A stretch of 64,000 nt of DNA from Pseudomonas sp. 10S4 (GTDB lineage Bacteria > Pseudomonadota > Gammaproteobacteria > Pseudomonadales > Pseudomonadaceae), in contig NZ_CP133774.1 in the NCBI RefSeq assembly GCF_034344865.1, positions 4,836,001 through 4,900,000 of the forward strand, written 5' to 3'. The position numbers and the translations under genes were made by a program. Position 1 is the first letter of the stretch, and every line of letters starts with the position of its first letter. This document shows, in pieces, positions 9,624-17,273 of this stretch. The notes under the pieces are model-generated. The model ran no database searches. It saw only the letters and a list, made by a program, of their open reading frames with translations, and was not told the origin of the DNA.

Positions 9624-10641
9624 TTCAAGTTTGCTGTTATCAACCGCCCCGGCGCCCGCCGAGCATCTGCTGCAAGCGCTTATCCGCTATGGGTTGCTTT
9701 GGGTGCTGGCGCTGATCCTGGTGTTTTTCAGCTTCGCGGAGCCGGCATTTCTGCGGGTCGGTAACCTGTTCAGCATCTTGCAGTCGGTATCGATTGTCGC
9801 GTTGTTGGCCTTGGGCGTGACCCTGACCATGGCCGTCGGCGGCCTCGATTTGTCGATTGGCGCGGTGGCGGCGATGAGTTTGATGATCGCCAGTTACGTC
9901 ATGGTGGTGCTCGGTTGGGGCGCTGTGCCGGCGGTGCTGATCAGCCTGGCGGGCGGGGCGGCGGTGGGGCTGCTCAACGGCTGGCTGATTGTGAAAATGC
10001 GGGTGCCGGACATCCTCGCTACCCTCGGCAGCATGTTTCTGGTGATCGGTGTGCAACTGATCCCAACCGGCGGGCGCTCGATTGCGGTGGGCATGACCCT
10101 GCCCAATGGCGATGAGGCCGAAGGCACGTTCAGTGCGCTGTTTCTGGCCCTCGGCCGCGGTCGGTTGTGGGACACCGTGCCGATCCCGGTGCTGATCACC
10201 GCTGTGGTCGCGTTGATGGTCTGGCTGTTCCTGGAGCGCACGCGCATTGGTCGTTTGTTCTACGCCATCGGTGGCAACGAGCAGGCGGCACGCCTGGCCG
10301 GTGCGCCGGTGCAGCGTTTCAAACTGCTGGCGTACGTGCTTTCAGCCTTGCTCGCGTCATTGGGCGGGTTGCTGCTGGCGGCACGTTTGGGCCGTGGCGA
10401 TGTTAGCTCGGGTAATGGCCTGGTGCTCGATGCCCTTGGGGCCGCGTTGATCGGTTTTGCCGTGCTCGGGGCGAAGAAACCCAATGCGTTCGGCACGTTG
10501 ATTGGTGCGTTGTTGGTGGCCACGCTGCTGAACGGCCTGACCATGCTCAACGCGCCTTATTACGCTCAGGATTTCGTCAAGGGACTGGTGCTGGTGCTGG
10601 CCCTGATGTTCACCTTCGGCCTCGCGCATCGGGCGCGTTGA
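9616..10641 (+). CDS. Sugar-type ABC transporter permease (RbsC/YtfT family)
   Basis: A hydrophobic permease of the BPD_transp_2 family with around eight to ten membrane segments. Typical blocks are GLDLSIGAVAAMS, GLLNGWLIVKMRVPDILATL and FYAIGGNEQAARLAG. I place the start at the GTG at 9616, which has AAGGAG 8 bases upstream and gives an 8-base overlap with the ATPase stop. An ATG 24 bases further upstream would lack a good RBS. It works with the 8067 ATPase and the 10672 binding protein. Confidence 0.87.
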   Translation: MPDSSLLLSTAPAPAEHLLQALIRYGLLWVLALILVFFSFAEPAFLRVGNLFSILQSVSIVALLALGVTLTMAVGGLDLSIGAVAAMSLMIASYVMVVLGWGAVPAVLISLAGGAAVGLLNGWLIVKMRVPDILATLGSMFLVIGVQLIPTGGRSIAVGMTLPNGDEAEGTFSALFLALGRGRLWDTVPIPVLITAVVALMVWLFLERTRIGRLFYAIGGNEQAARLAGAPVQRFKLLAYVLSALLASLGGLLLAARLGRGDVSSGNGLVLDALGAALIGFAVLGAKKPNAFGTLIGALLVATLLNGLTMLNAPYYAQDFVKGLVLVLALMFTFGLAHRAR

Positions 10642-10671
10642 GCTGCTTTTAATGTCTCGCAAGGAAGATGT

Positions 10672-11727
10672 ATGCACGGATCATTCAAGGGTTTTGTTCG
10701 TCACTGCCTCGCTGGCGCCGTGCTCACGGCACTGGCGCTGAATGCCCAGGCCAAGGCGCTGCCGGGGGCGCCGGCACCATTCGACAAGGGCAATGTGCAA
10801 ATCGCGTTGGTGGGCTATCTGTTTTCCGGGGATTTCACCGAAGCCTATTTGCGTGGCGTCGAGAAACAGACCGAAGCCCTCGGTGCAACGTTGCGGGTGT
10901 TCGATGCCCGGCAGCAGGCGGCGAGTCAGCGGGAGATGATCGATCAGGCCATCGACCTCGGCGTCGACGGCATCATCGTTCAGCTCGGTCTGGCGGAAAC
11001 CCTCAAAGGCCCGATTGACCGGGCCATCGCCAAGGGCATCAAGGTCGTCGCATTCGACGTCGATCTGAACACCCCGCAGGTCACTCAGGTCGAGCAGGAT
11101 CACCATGCGTTGGCTCGTCTGGCGCTTGATCAGGCGCTCAAGGACAACGGCACGCGCTTCGATGCCGGTTACGTCTACATCAGTGGTTTCACCCCGATGG
11201 AGCGGCGCGATGAGATCTGGAGTCAGGTCAAAGCGGCGAACCCGGGGATCATCGAGAAGGCGCGTTTCGGCACGTTGAATCCGCCGATTGCCAACTCGGT
11301 CGCCGATCAGGCCAGCGCCGTGTTGCGCGCCAATCCAGGCATCAGCGTGATCTTCGCGCCGTTCGACGAATTCGCCAAAGGCGCAAAAATCGCCGTGGAC
11401 GAAGCCGGTCTTGGCAAGAAAGTGAAAATCTACAGCGCCGATATTTCCACTGCTGATATCCAGATCATGAAAGAGCCGGACAGTGCCTGGGCGGCTACCG
11501 CTGCAGTCAACCCGCAAGTGGCCGGGGCGATCAGCGTGCGGAGCCTGGCGATGCTGATTGCCGGGGAGAATCCGGGGCATAAAGTGTTGGTGCCGCCGAC
11601 GCTGATTACCCGTCAGCAACTGGTGGATCTGGACGTGAAAAACGTCCGTGATTTGGCGCAGAAACTGCCGGCGTTTGGCGACACCGCCAATGTGGCGCGC
11701 GCGGCGTGGATTCCTTCCGCGGACTAA
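10672..11727 (+). CDS. Sugar-type periplasmic substrate-binding protein (RbsB-like)
   Basis: A 351-residue protein with a signal peptide (cleavage after LNAQA-K, near residue 26) and a periplasmic-binding-protein type 1 fold: VQIALVGYLFSGDFTEAYLRG at the first strand, DARQQAASQREMIDQAI, then GVDGIIVQLG. It supplies the ligand to the RbsA/C-like pair upstream. RBS AAGGAAG precedes the ATG. The operon ends here with a REPIN just downstream. Confidence 0.86.
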   Translation: MHGSFKGFVRHCLAGAVLTALALNAQAKALPGAPAPFDKGNVQIALVGYLFSGDFTEAYLRGVEKQTEALGATLRVFDARQQAASQREMIDQAIDLGVDGIIVQLGLAETLKGPIDRAIAKGIKVVAFDVDLNTPQVTQVEQDHHALARLALDQALKDNGTRFDAGYVYISGFTPMERRDEIWSQVKAANPGIIEKARFGTLNPPIANSVADQASAVLRANPGISVIFAPFDEFAKGAKIAVDEAGLGKKVKIYSADISTADIQIMKEPDSAWAATAAVNPQVAGAISVRSLAMLIAGENPGHKVLVPPTLITRQQLVDLDVKNVRDLAQKLPAFGDTANVARAAWIPSAD

Positions 11728-11744
11728 AGGCAGGCATATAACTA

Positions 11745-11837
11745 ATGTGGGAGCGGGCTTGCTCGCGAAGAGGGAGTGTCAGTCGATATCAATGTTGCCT
11801 GACACACCGCTTTCGCGAGCAAGCCCGCTCCCACATT
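11745..11837. repeat. REPIN
   Basis: Paired inverted arms GGGAGCGGGCTTGCTCGC with a spacer containing GTGTCAGTCGATAT and CCTGACACACC. It starts 17 bases after the binding-protein stop. Same family as the elements at 100, 16056 and 25181. Confidence 0.9.
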
Positions 11838-12168
11838 GACTGTGTTTGGTTTGATATAAGTGTTTGAAAGTTGAAGTGGTTAGTTGATGTTAGTTGTTGC
11901 CCACTAAACACCCCTGTTGCCCAGCCAACAGTCCGTTCGTCCGATATAACCTAAGTAGTATTGGTTCTTTTCCAAAGATAACCGCCTCGTCTAGCATCGC
12001 CTCTCAAGTATTTGTATCAACTTGGAGACGTTCGCGCTTTAAACCTGTTCTACAGCCTTCGCTGCCTTCCGGATTATTAAAACTACAGCAGACATTGCCG
12101 TGCACTTGTTGCCGACTTTTTTATGGTCGGCAGGGCCGGGTATTAGCTGCGATAAAAGGAGCTGTTCC
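11838..12168. other. Leader/promoter region of the TonB-dependent receptor gene
   Basis: No convincing coding sequence is present; open frames here have unusual composition and no RBS. The region is less GC-rich than its neighbours and must hold the promoter of the 12169 gene. AAAAGGAG lies 9 bases before that ATG. I see no clear Fur box. Confidence 0.5.
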
Positions 12169-14556
12169 ATGTATCACCGTTCTCGTTCATTACTCGCCGC
12201 TGCTGTAGTCACAGCAATCACACAACTTCCCGCGCAGGCTGAAGAAACTTCCGCCCGTGTCGACGACGACACACGGTTGGGTACCGTGCTGGTCACCGGC
12301 ACCCGCGGAACTGCCCGCACGGTGCTGGATTCGCCGGTGCCGGTGGACGTGCTGACCGCCGAGGACCTCAAGTCGGCCGGTGCCAGCGGCGGCGAACTCG
12401 GTCAGGCGTTGCAGACGTTGCTGCCGTCATTCAGTTTTCCGCGTCAATCCAACTCCGGCGGCGCTGACCATGTGCGGGCGGCGCAGTTACGTGGCATGAG
12501 CCCCGATCAGGTGCTGGTGCTGGTCAACGGCAAGCGCCAGCACACCTCGGCGCTGGTCAATGACTCGTCGAAGATCGGCCGCGGCACGGCGCCGGTGGAC
12601 TTCAACTCGATTCCCATCAGCGCGATCAAACGCATCGAGGTGCTGCGTGACGGTGCCGGTGCACAATACGGTTCCGATGCGATTGCCGGGGTGATCAATA
12701 TCATTCTCGACGACGCCCCGGAGGGTGGCGAAATCTCCACCACTTACGGCGCCTACCACACCCATCAGGATGCCATCGGCAGGACCACCACCGACGGCCA
12801 GAACAGCATGACCACCGCCAAGGTCGGCACGCGCCTTGGCGAGGAGGGCGGGTTCATTCGCGGCGGCACTGAGTACAAGGATCGCGACCCGACCAACCGT
12901 GCCGGTTTCGATGGCTTCGCCGATACGCCGGGCCAGCGCAACTACGTCATGGGCGACGGCATCGCGCGGGACGTCAATGCCTGGTTCAACTCCGAATTGC
13001 CCCTGGCCGGTGGCAAGGCGTACTCGTTCGGCACCTACAACCAGCGCCACACCACCGGCGCCGAGTTCTACCGCTACCCATCCGAGCAGCCGCAGTTCTA
13101 CCCCAACGGGTTTCTGCCGCAGTCCCTCGGCGACAATCAGGACCTGTCCGCCACTGCCGGTTTCAAGGGCCTGATTGGCGATAACTGGGACTTCGACAGC
13201 AGCGTCACCCACGGCCGCAACCACTTTGATTCGGCCACTCGACGCACCCTCAACGTGACCTTGGGCGCTGATTCGCCGACGCGTTTTGACACGGGTGAAT
13301 ACGAACTGCGCCAGACCACCGCCAACCTCGATTTCACCCGCGAGCTGCGCCTGGCCGAGCGTTCGTTCGTGCTGGCCGTGGGCAGTGAATATCGCTACGA
13401 AAACTACCTGACCTACGCTGGCGACGAAGCCTCGTACATCGGCACCGGGGCCGACGGCGCCAACGGTTTGCGCCCGAGCGAAGAGGTGAATCTGGATCGC
13501 AATGTATTCGGCACGTATGCCGAGTTGTCCGGCGATCTGACTGACCGCTTTTTCGTCGACGCCGCCACGCGCTGGGAGCATTACGACGACGCCGGCAGCA
13601 AACTTACCGGCAAGCTCAGTGGCCGTTATCGCCTCACCGATCAATGGGCGCTGCGTGGTGCAGTCTCGAACAACTTCCGCGCGCCGTCCCTGGCACAGGT
13701 CGGCTTTCAGAGCACTACCAGTAACTTCGGAACGGGCGGCACACTCACGGACATTCGCGTGCTTTCCGTCAACGACCCGATTGCCCGCGCCCTCGGAGCC
13801 CAGAAGCTCGACCCGGAAACCTCGAAGAACTTCAGCCTCGGCCTGACTGCGCAACTGAGTGAACGCTTTGATGCGTCCCTCGACGTGTTCCGCATCGACG
13901 TCAAGGATCGGGTGACCCTGTCCCAGCGCATCGGCAGTGATGCCCTGGAGCAGTACATCAACGACAACTTTGGTGTGGCCGGTGTGCACGACGTGAACTT
14001 CTTCACCAACGCCGCCGACACCCGCACCGACGGCGCCGAACTGGTGCTCAACTACCATCAGCCGTTGTACGAAGGGCTGCTGGGGTTGACCACGGCCTAC
14101 ACCTACAACCACACCAAAGTCACTAACACCAAGGGCACACCTTCGCAGCTCACCGCGCTGGGCATTGGCAGCGACGCGCTGGTGGGGGTGGAGGAGCGCA
14201 ACACCCTGACCGACGCAGCACCCAAGGATCGCTTCATGATTTCCGCGAATTGGGCCAGTCAGCATTGGGGCCTGCTCGGGCGTCTGACGCGGCAGGGCGA
14301 GACCACGCGGGTCTTTGATTTCGGCGACTCCCAGCCGGAGCAAACCTATGGCGCGGTCTGGCAGCTGGATGCCGAGGTGCAATACAAATTCACGCCAAAA
14401 TTCGACATTGCCGTGGGCGGCAACAACCTGACCGACAACTACCCGGAGCGCTCCAAGTCGGAAATCAACTACGGCGGCAACCTGCCGTATGACGTGCTGT
14501 CGCCGATCGGTACCAACGGCGCCTACTACTACGCTCGCGCCACCTACGGCTTCTAA
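12169..14556 (+). CDS. TonB-dependent outer-membrane receptor
   Basis: Start placed at 12169 (795 residues) because it has AAAAGGAG upstream and yields a clean signal peptide ending QLPAQAEE; an in-frame start 69 bases earlier has neither. The plug domain (about residues 50-165) holds VLVTGTRGTARTVLDSPVPVDV, LRGMSPDQVLVLVNGKRQH and RIEVLRDGAGAQYGSDAIAGVINI. The barrel follows, ending with the expected aromatic residue (ATYGF). There is no N-terminal secretin/STN signalling domain. As the gene follows a sulfur-uptake operon, it may pass organosulfur compounds across the outer membrane rather than siderophores. Confidence 0.9.
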   Translation: MYHRSRSLLAAAVVTAITQLPAQAEETSARVDDDTRLGTVLVTGTRGTARTVLDSPVPVDVLTAEDLKSAGASGGELGQALQTLLPSFSFPRQSNSGGADHVRAAQLRGMSPDQVLVLVNGKRQHTSALVNDSSKIGRGTAPVDFNSIPISAIKRIEVLRDGAGAQYGSDAIAGVINIILDDAPEGGEISTTYGAYHTHQDAIGRTTTDGQNSMTTAKVGTRLGEEGGFIRGGTEYKDRDPTNRAGFDGFADTPGQRNYVMGDGIARDVNAWFNSELPLAGGKAYSFGTYNQRHTTGAEFYRYPSEQPQFYPNGFLPQSLGDNQDLSATAGFKGLIGDNWDFDSSVTHGRNHFDSATRRTLNVTLGADSPTRFDTGEYELRQTTANLDFTRELRLAERSFVLAVGSEYRYENYLTYAGDEASYIGTGADGANGLRPSEEVNLDRNVFGTYAELSGDLTDRFFVDAATRWEHYDDAGSKLTGKLSGRYRLTDQWALRGAVSNNFRAPSLAQVGFQSTTSNFGTGGTLTDIRVLSVNDPIARALGAQKLDPETSKNFSLGLTAQLSERFDASLDVFRIDVKDRVTLSQRIGSDALEQYINDNFGVAGVHDVNFFTNAADTRTDGAELVLNYHQPLYEGLLGLTTAYTYNHTKVTNTKGTPSQLTALGIGSDALVGVEERNTLTDAAPKDRFMISANWASQHWGLLGRLTRQGETTRVFDFGDSQPEQTYGAVWQLDAEVQYKFTPKFDIAVGGNNLTDNYPERSKSEINYGGNLPYDVLSPIGTNGAYYYARATYGF

Positions 14557-14560
14557 ACGA

Positions 14561-14587
14561 AACCGCCACCCGGTAAGGGTGGCGGTT
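14561..14587. terminator. Bidirectional terminator hairpin
   Basis: The arms AACCGCCACC and GGGTGGCGGTT sit between the convergent receptor and DUF3574 genes. T-rich sequence follows loosely on the plus strand. Confidence 0.6.
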
Positions 14588-14597
14588 GATTGGTTGG

Positions 14598-15059
14598 TTA
14601 GAACGACACCTCGGCCGGTTGCGACAGCCGCAGCACCGACAAATCCCCGGTAATCCGCTTCCAGGCCAGGCGAATCGCTTCGATGTCCTTGCCATGTTTC
14701 GCGTCGTTCTCGTGAAGAATCACGATGACTTTGGTGCCCAGGCGCTCCGGCTCCTTGGCGCCGTGGTCACGCCACTGGCCGTAGGCGTCGAGTACGCTGA
14801 AGCCGTCCGGAAAGCGCGGCGTGACTTCCTGATCGAGAAACTCGCGCCAGCGCGCGGGGCTGATCACTCCTTCCTTGCCCTCCAATGGTCCCACCGAGAA
14901 ATACAGCTCGGTGCGCAGCCATTGCGCCTGCGCCGGGCGCGAGGCATCGCCTTGCAATGTCGAACTGGCGGGGTCTTTTGTATGAACCGAAACGGCAGGC
15001 GGGCTGGCACAACCAGCCACCGCCAGGAACAGTGCAGCCAGTAAAAGGCGTTGATGCAT
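14598..15059 (-). CDS. DUF3574 family lipoprotein
   Basis: A 153-residue protein with a lipoprotein signal (MHQRLLLAALFLAVAGC, Cys about residue 17) and a DUF3574 body: TELYFSVGPLEGKEGVI, then ARWREFLDQEVTPRFPDGFSV and a C-terminal KVIVILHENDAKHGKDIEAI. The family has no established function; members are small secreted or anchored proteins. AAGGAC lies 6 bases before the ATG. It is convergent with the TonB receptor gene. Confidence 0.85.
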   Translation of the reverse strand: MHQRLLLAALFLAVAGCASPPAVSVHTKDPASSTLQGDASRPAQAQWLRTELYFSVGPLEGKEGVISPARWREFLDQEVTPRFPDGFSVLDAYGQWRDHGAKEPERLGTKVIVILHENDAKHGKDIEAIRLAWKRITGDLSVLRLSQPAEVSF

Positions 15060-15452
15060 GGAACGTCCTTATTTAGCGAGTTGGAGAGCGTTGCCATTAT
15101 AGGGGCGGCGCTTAATAGCTAGAAAAGATTAAAAAGTGATCCTGGATTGAACTTAAGTAATAAGCGAGAGCATGAAAAAAGTGGGGGCTGTTTAGAACGA
15201 TTATTTCTTTCAGTTATTTATATAGCTGTCAGTCGAATATCTATCGCCGATGAAACGGCGTCACTGCTTTTAAAGTGTCTGCAATAACAATCAATAGGAT
15301 GCTACAGCAGTCATAACTGATCGGTGCGCTGCACTAAGTCGGTTCTGGCGCCCATTTTTGCTGCTGGATCAGCCTCTTGTCGACCCTGCGCCAATCCTTA
15401 GAATCCACTCCATCAGCTCCGTCTTACTCTTAAATATTCAGGGAACACCATC
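15060..15452. other. Intergenic region, no gene seen
   Basis: AT-rich at 15110-15330, with no supported reading frame. It must contain promoters for the leftward DUF3574 gene and the rightward Met-rich gene. CAGGGAACACC just before 15453 is a plausible RBS. Confidence 0.4.
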
Positions 15453-15962
15453 ATGATGAATGCCATGCAGATGCAAATGCCGATGAACGCCAACATGCCA
15501 ATGATGCCGATGATGGGCATGCCGATGATGATGGCGACCATGAGCTGCGAAATGATGGACGACGGCATGATGTGCAAAATGATGCCGGCCGCTGGCATGG
15601 ACATGGCGATGTTCAAGAACAGCACTGAAATGATGCAGATGATGATGAACTGCGGCATGCCGATGATGATGCATTGCGGCAACATGAGCATGATGTGCAT
15701 GTCCCAGGCGGCCATGACCATGCCGATGATGAACATGATGATGCCAATGCCGATGATGGGCATGCCGATGCCATCGATGAAGTGCGTGATGGAATGCACC
15801 ATGATGGCGGACGGCATGATGTGCAAAATCATGCCAATGGCCGGCATGAACATGGACATGATGAAAAACTGCTGCGCCCTGACGATGAAGATGATGAACG
15901 ACTGCAGCATGCCGATGATGATGAGCTGCAACGGCATGCCGCTGATGTGCTGCACCTGCTGA
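15453..15962 (+). CDS. Methionine- and cysteine-rich protein with internal duplication
   Basis: A 169-residue protein with 71 Met (42%) and 15 Cys by direct count. Two homologous halves are visible: GMMCKMMPAAGMDMAMFKN (from about residue 38) and GMMCKIMPMAGMNMDMMKN (from about residue 122), each followed by Cys/Met clusters such as NCGMPMMMHC and DCSMPMMMSC. There is no hydrophobic signal peptide. Met/Cys clusters of this density suggest Cu(I) or other soft-metal binding, or a methionine oxidation sink, but I do not recognise a named family. Non-Met codons mostly end in G or C, and a terminator follows, which supports this strand. Confidence 0.75.
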   Translation: MMNAMQMQMPMNANMPMMPMMGMPMMMATMSCEMMDDGMMCKMMPAAGMDMAMFKNSTEMMQMMMNCGMPMMMHCGNMSMMCMSQAAMTMPMMNMMMPMPMMGMPMPSMKCVMECTMMADGMMCKIMPMAGMNMDMMKNCCALTMKMMNDCSMPMMMSCNGMPLMCCTC

Positions 15963-15980
15963 TCCCGGGCCGCACAAAAA

Positions 15981-16014
15981 AGCCCCCGCAGCCATAGGCC
16001 TCGGGGGCTTTTTC
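15981..16014 (+). terminator. Rho-independent terminator of the Met-rich gene
   Basis: The arms AGCCCCCG and CGGGGGCT enclose a short loop and run into TTTTT, 18 bases after the stop codon. Confidence 0.85.
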
Positions 16015-16055
16015 ATTCCAGCAAACACCACAAATCTCCTGCGAAAATGAAATCC

Positions 16056-16146
16056 CTGTGGGAGCGGGCTTGCTCGCGAAAGCGGTGTGTCAGGCACAAC
16101 AATGTTGACTGACACTCCCTCTTCGCGAGCAAGCCCGCTCCCACAT
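16056..16146. repeat. REPIN
   Basis: Two inverted GGGAGCGGGCTTGCTCGC arms with a spacer carrying GTGTCAGGCACAACAATG. It lies between the Met-rich gene terminator and the convergent cupin regulator gene. Confidence 0.9.
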
Positions 16147-16156
16147 TGATTGTCGA

Positions 16157-16804
16157 TTAGTCCAGGCGTTCGGGGTAGGTGACCACCAGATAAGCGACGG
16201 CTTCACTGTCGGCCGGGTTGCGATAGCGGTGAGGCTGGTCGGCGTAGAACAGAATCGAATCACCGGTCGAAAGTAGGTAACGTTCATCGTTGACGCTGAT
16301 TTCCAGCACACCCTGGGACACCACCAGGTTCTCCTGAACCCCAGGGCCATGCCCCTCGGAAACGTCTTCACCCAACGGACTCAAGCGCAGTTCGTAAAAC
16401 TCCGATTGGCGGGCCACGTCGAACGGAAACAGCGCTCGGCTGACAAAGGCACCGCTGGCACTGACCAGGCGTTTGCTCTGGCTCGCCGACAACACGGCGA
16501 CACCTTCAAAGGCCCGATGCTCAAGAAATGCGGCCACTGACACCTTCAAGCCCTTGGCGATTTTGCACAGCACTTTGATCGACGGCACGCTACGCCCGGA
16601 CTCGATCTGCGCCAGCATCGCCCGGCTCACACCGCACTGGCGGGCGAGGGCATCGAGGGACAAATGTCGCTTGCCGCGCAGGCGTTGCAGGTTCTGCGCG
16701 ACGCGATCACAGGTCGGGTCTTCTTCCAGTGATTCCAGGTTATTCAAATCCAGCACGGGTTCGTCGGCGCTCGCCAGAAAGCGCGAGGGTTGCTGCACGT
16801 TCAC
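16157..16804 (-). CDS. XRE-type regulator with C-terminal cupin domain
   Basis: I place the start at the GTG at 16804, where GTGA overlaps the stop of the small upstream gene; a GTG at 16843 is also in frame. The N-terminal helix-turn-helix is LSLDALARQCGVSRAMLAQI followed by ESGRSVPSIKVLCKIAKGL, and the C-terminal 80 residues form a cupin (GPGVQENLVVSQGVLEI, ending DSILFYADQPHRYRNP). Such regulators sense small amino-acid- or amine-like ligands. No target gene is evident next to it. Confidence 0.87.
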   Translation of the reverse strand: MNVQQPSRFLASADEPVLDLNNLESLEEDPTCDRVAQNLQRLRGKRHLSLDALARQCGVSRAMLAQIESGRSVPSIKVLCKIAKGLKVSVAAFLEHRAFEGVAVLSASQSKRLVSASGAFVSRALFPFDVARQSEFYELRLSPLGEDVSEGHGPGVQENLVVSQGVLEISVNDERYLLSTGDSILFYADQPHRYRNPADSEAVAYLVVTYPERLD

Positions 16805-16962
16805 GCGTGACGCGTCTCGGAAGCCTTGGCCGCTTGCACCCACTGAAAGGCCTGCAAACCGGCGTTACATGCGTACATTTCCCACATGGCCCGTGCCCGT
16901 TGCTGAGCCTGTTTGCGTTTGCGGTAGCTGGCGAAGTCGATGAGGTTGTCAGTCGGATTCAT
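16801..16962 (-). CDS. Small conserved-looking protein upstream of the cupin regulator
   Basis: A 53-residue reading frame, starting MNPTDNLIDFASYRKRKQ and ending KASETRHA. Its stop overlaps the GTG of the regulator gene by 4 bases (GTGA), a classic coupling arrangement. It has a basic N-terminal helix and a Trp/Tyr-containing middle (AMWEMYACNAGL). I do not recognise a family; a role in expression or activity of the regulator is an inference from the coupling. Confidence 0.6.
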   Translation of the reverse strand: MNPTDNLIDFASYRKRKQAQQRARAMWEMYACNAGLQAFQWVQAAKASETRHA

Positions 16963-17039
16963 AGGGCACTTCACTGTGGTGATGAATGACGGGATGAGCT
17001 GACAATACGCGGATATTTTTATAACGATAAATACTGATT

Positions 17040-17228
17040 TTGTATTTATTAATTCTTTTTGGTTCTTATAAGTCTTGCCACGGGGCGCAGGAGCAGAACA
17101 TCAACATCGCGCCGGATTACGCGCAGTACGCCTTCGTGCTGGAGAACGGCCGGAGGGATGAAGGTTCGGCGGCCGAGTTGGCTGCTTGGGAGGACTTGCG
17201 CACTTACTATCAGGGGGCTGTGGGGTAG
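17040..17228 (+). CDS. Short hypothetical ORF, possibly a gene remnant
   Basis: A 62-codon frame whose last 40 codons (NIAPDYAQYAFVLENGRR onwards) have Pseudomonas-like codon use and composition, while the first 17 lie in AT-rich promoter-like DNA. There is no clear RBS. It may be the tail of a lost gene. A perfect GC-rich hairpin (17238-17268) follows. Confidence 0.25.
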   Translation: MYLLILFGSYKSCHGAQEQNINIAPDYAQYAFVLENGRRDEGSAAELAAWEDLRTYYQGAVG

Positions 17229-17273
17229 GGCATCTGCCTGGCGCCTGTCCTTGCGGGCAGGCGCCATGGCTGA

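Noticed and set aside
12100..12168. Upstream in-frame start for the TonB receptor gene
   Set aside because: No RBS and it would place 23 non-signal residues before an otherwise perfect signal peptide.
11894..12208. Plus-strand 104-codon frame before the receptor gene
   Set aside because: No RBS, atypical composition, and overlap with the receptor start and leader.
12487..14382. Very long minus-strand open frame (631 codons) opposite the TonB receptor gene
   Set aside because: Long antisense frames are common in GC-rich coding DNA. The plus strand has full plug and barrel motifs and a proper signal peptide.
15438..16115. Minus-strand histidine-rich (225 codons) and hydrophobic (180 codons) frames opposite the Met-rich gene
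   Set aside because: They are mirror artefacts: every ATG on the plus strand reads CAT (His) on the minus strand. The plus strand has a start with a plausible RBS and a terminator directly after the stop.
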